Source of the DNA: Rubrimonas sp036735545
Lineage (GTDB): Bacteria; Pseudomonadota; Alphaproteobacteria; Rhodobacterales; Rhodobacteraceae
Assembly (NCBI GenBank): GCA_036735545.1
Contig: DAINOD010000057.1
Location: 1-19,814 of the forward strand
Reading direction: 5' to 3'
Length of the DNA stretch: 19,814 nt
The translations under genes were made by a program, and so were the position numbers. A model generated the notes under the pieces. It was not told the origin of the DNA, made no database searches, and saw nothing but the letters and a program-made list of their open reading frames with translations. Of the stretch, positions 19,380 to 19,814 are shown piece after piece (the first letter of the stretch is position 1; the number at the start of each line of letters is the position of its first letter).

Positions 19380-19408
19380 AGGATAGGCGCGCGGCGGCGC
19401 TTTCTCAA
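19380..19408 (-). promoter_or_regulatory. sigma70-type promoter for rsfS-rlmH
   Basis: On the - strand TTGAGA (19408-19403) and TATCCT (19385-19380) are separated by exactly 17 bases, close to the TTGACA/TATAAT consensus with few mismatches. It is the best promoter match I can read in the window. Transcription would start near 19373, giving a leader of about 105 bases before the rsfS ATG. The promoter lies just after the stop of the enoyl-CoA hydratase gene, allowing ribosome-factor expression independent of it. Confidence 0.6.
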
Positions 19409-19418
19409 CGTGTTCGCT

Positions 19419-19814
19419 TCAACGCCCGGTAAATCGCGGCGGCCTTTTCTGCGCCATCGCCGCCAGCCCCTCGCGCAGGTCGGCCGATCCCCATGCCGCC
19501 GCCACGCGTCCGGCGGCGGCGGCCGCGTCCAGCCGGTCCTCCGCCAGCTCCACGATGGTGCGCTTCATCCCCTGCACCGCCAGCGGCGCCAGCCCCGCCA
19601 GCCGCTCCGCCAGCGCGTCGGTCTCGGCCGCCAGGCGGTCGGGCGAGACCAGCCGGTCGACGAAGCCGATGCGCAGCAGTTCGGCCGCGTCGAAGCTCTC
19701 GGCGGCCAGGAACATCCGCCGCGCCGCCTGCCCGCCGACGCGCCGCATCGCCCGCGCGATCCCGGCGGGTTCGTAGTGGATGCCCAGCCGCGCCGGCGGC
19801 ACGGCGCAGACCAT
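19419..19814 (-). CDS. enoyl-CoA hydratase/isomerase family protein, C-terminal part (cut by window edge)
   Basis: The last 131 visible residues of a crotonase-fold protein; the N-terminal half, with the oxyanion-hole region, lies beyond base 19814. The visible part begins at AVPPARLGI, which corresponds to the family's FAVPEVRLG segment, and continues with the trimerisation-side helices: ARRMFLAAESFDAAELLRIGFVDRLV, then PLAVQGMKRTI and the C-terminal DLREGLAAMAQKRPPRFTGR (equivalent to the usual EGxxAFxEKRxPxFxGR ending). The ATG at 19812-19814 falls at the window edge and is probably an internal methionine, not the start. Substrate and exact reaction (hydratase, isomerase or other crotonase) cannot be told from this half. 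Confidence 0.9.
   Translation of the reverse strand: MVCAVPPARLGIHYEPAGIARAMRRVGGQAARRMFLAAESFDAAELLRIGFVDRLVSPDRLAAETDALAERLAGLAPLAVQGMKRTIVELAEDRLDAAAAAGRVAAAWGSADLREGLAAMAQKRPPRFTGR

Overview
The window is GC-rich, almost fully coding chromosomal DNA from what looks like an alphaproteobacterium, most likely a Rhodobacterales-type organism. The basis is GC content, the DUF2849-cysI-cysH-DUF934 gene cluster and overall protein style; this is a family-level impression and no search was run. There are 18 protein genes, one of them cut by the right edge. I see no rRNA, tRNA, CRISPR, transposase or integrase. No gene-free stretch exceeds 300 bases; the longest gaps, about 150 bases each, lie before lacI/gltS, before the cation exporter and before rsfS.

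Layout. (1) 31-1326, + strand: glyA. Then 1449-4426, + strand: a two-gene operon of an acetolactate-synthase-like thiamine pyrophosphate (TPP) enzyme with an altered cofactor motif, followed by a TPR-repeat protein. (2) 10868 down to 4431, - strand: a LacI regulator, a sugar-type binding protein, two permeases, an ATPase and a GH63/mannosylglycerate-hydrolase-like glycosidase. Gaps are short or overlapping, except that a dispersed-repeat-like double hairpin separates the binding protein from the permeases. The genes together suggest import and hydrolysis of a small glycoside, possibly a glycosyl-glycerate-type compatible solute. A LacI-type operator candidate sits upstream of lacI. (3) 11016-12233, + strand: a divergent GltS-family sodium:glutamate symporter. 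(4) 16765 down to 12223, - strand: a compact assimilatory sulfate operon, cysG-DUF2849-cysI-cysH-DUF934, facing a divergent Lrp/AsnC regulator (16893-17375) that resembles the cysteine-responsive DecR group. (5) 17528-18388, + strand: a FieF-like cation exporter. (6) 19268 down to 18407, - strand: rsfS and rlmH, with a good sigma70-type promoter at 19380-19408, then the C-terminal part of an enoyl-CoA hydratase family protein running off the right edge.

How they work together: the cys genes reduce activated sulfate to sulfite (CysH) and sulfite to sulfide (CysI), and CysG makes the siroheme CysI needs. DUF2849 and DUF934 have no known biochemical role but are locked into the same transcript. 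The solute operon is self-contained: regulator, importer and hydrolase. Most of the rest is housekeeping. The least understood parts are the TPP/TPR pair, the substrate of the GH63 operon and the roles of the two DUF proteins.
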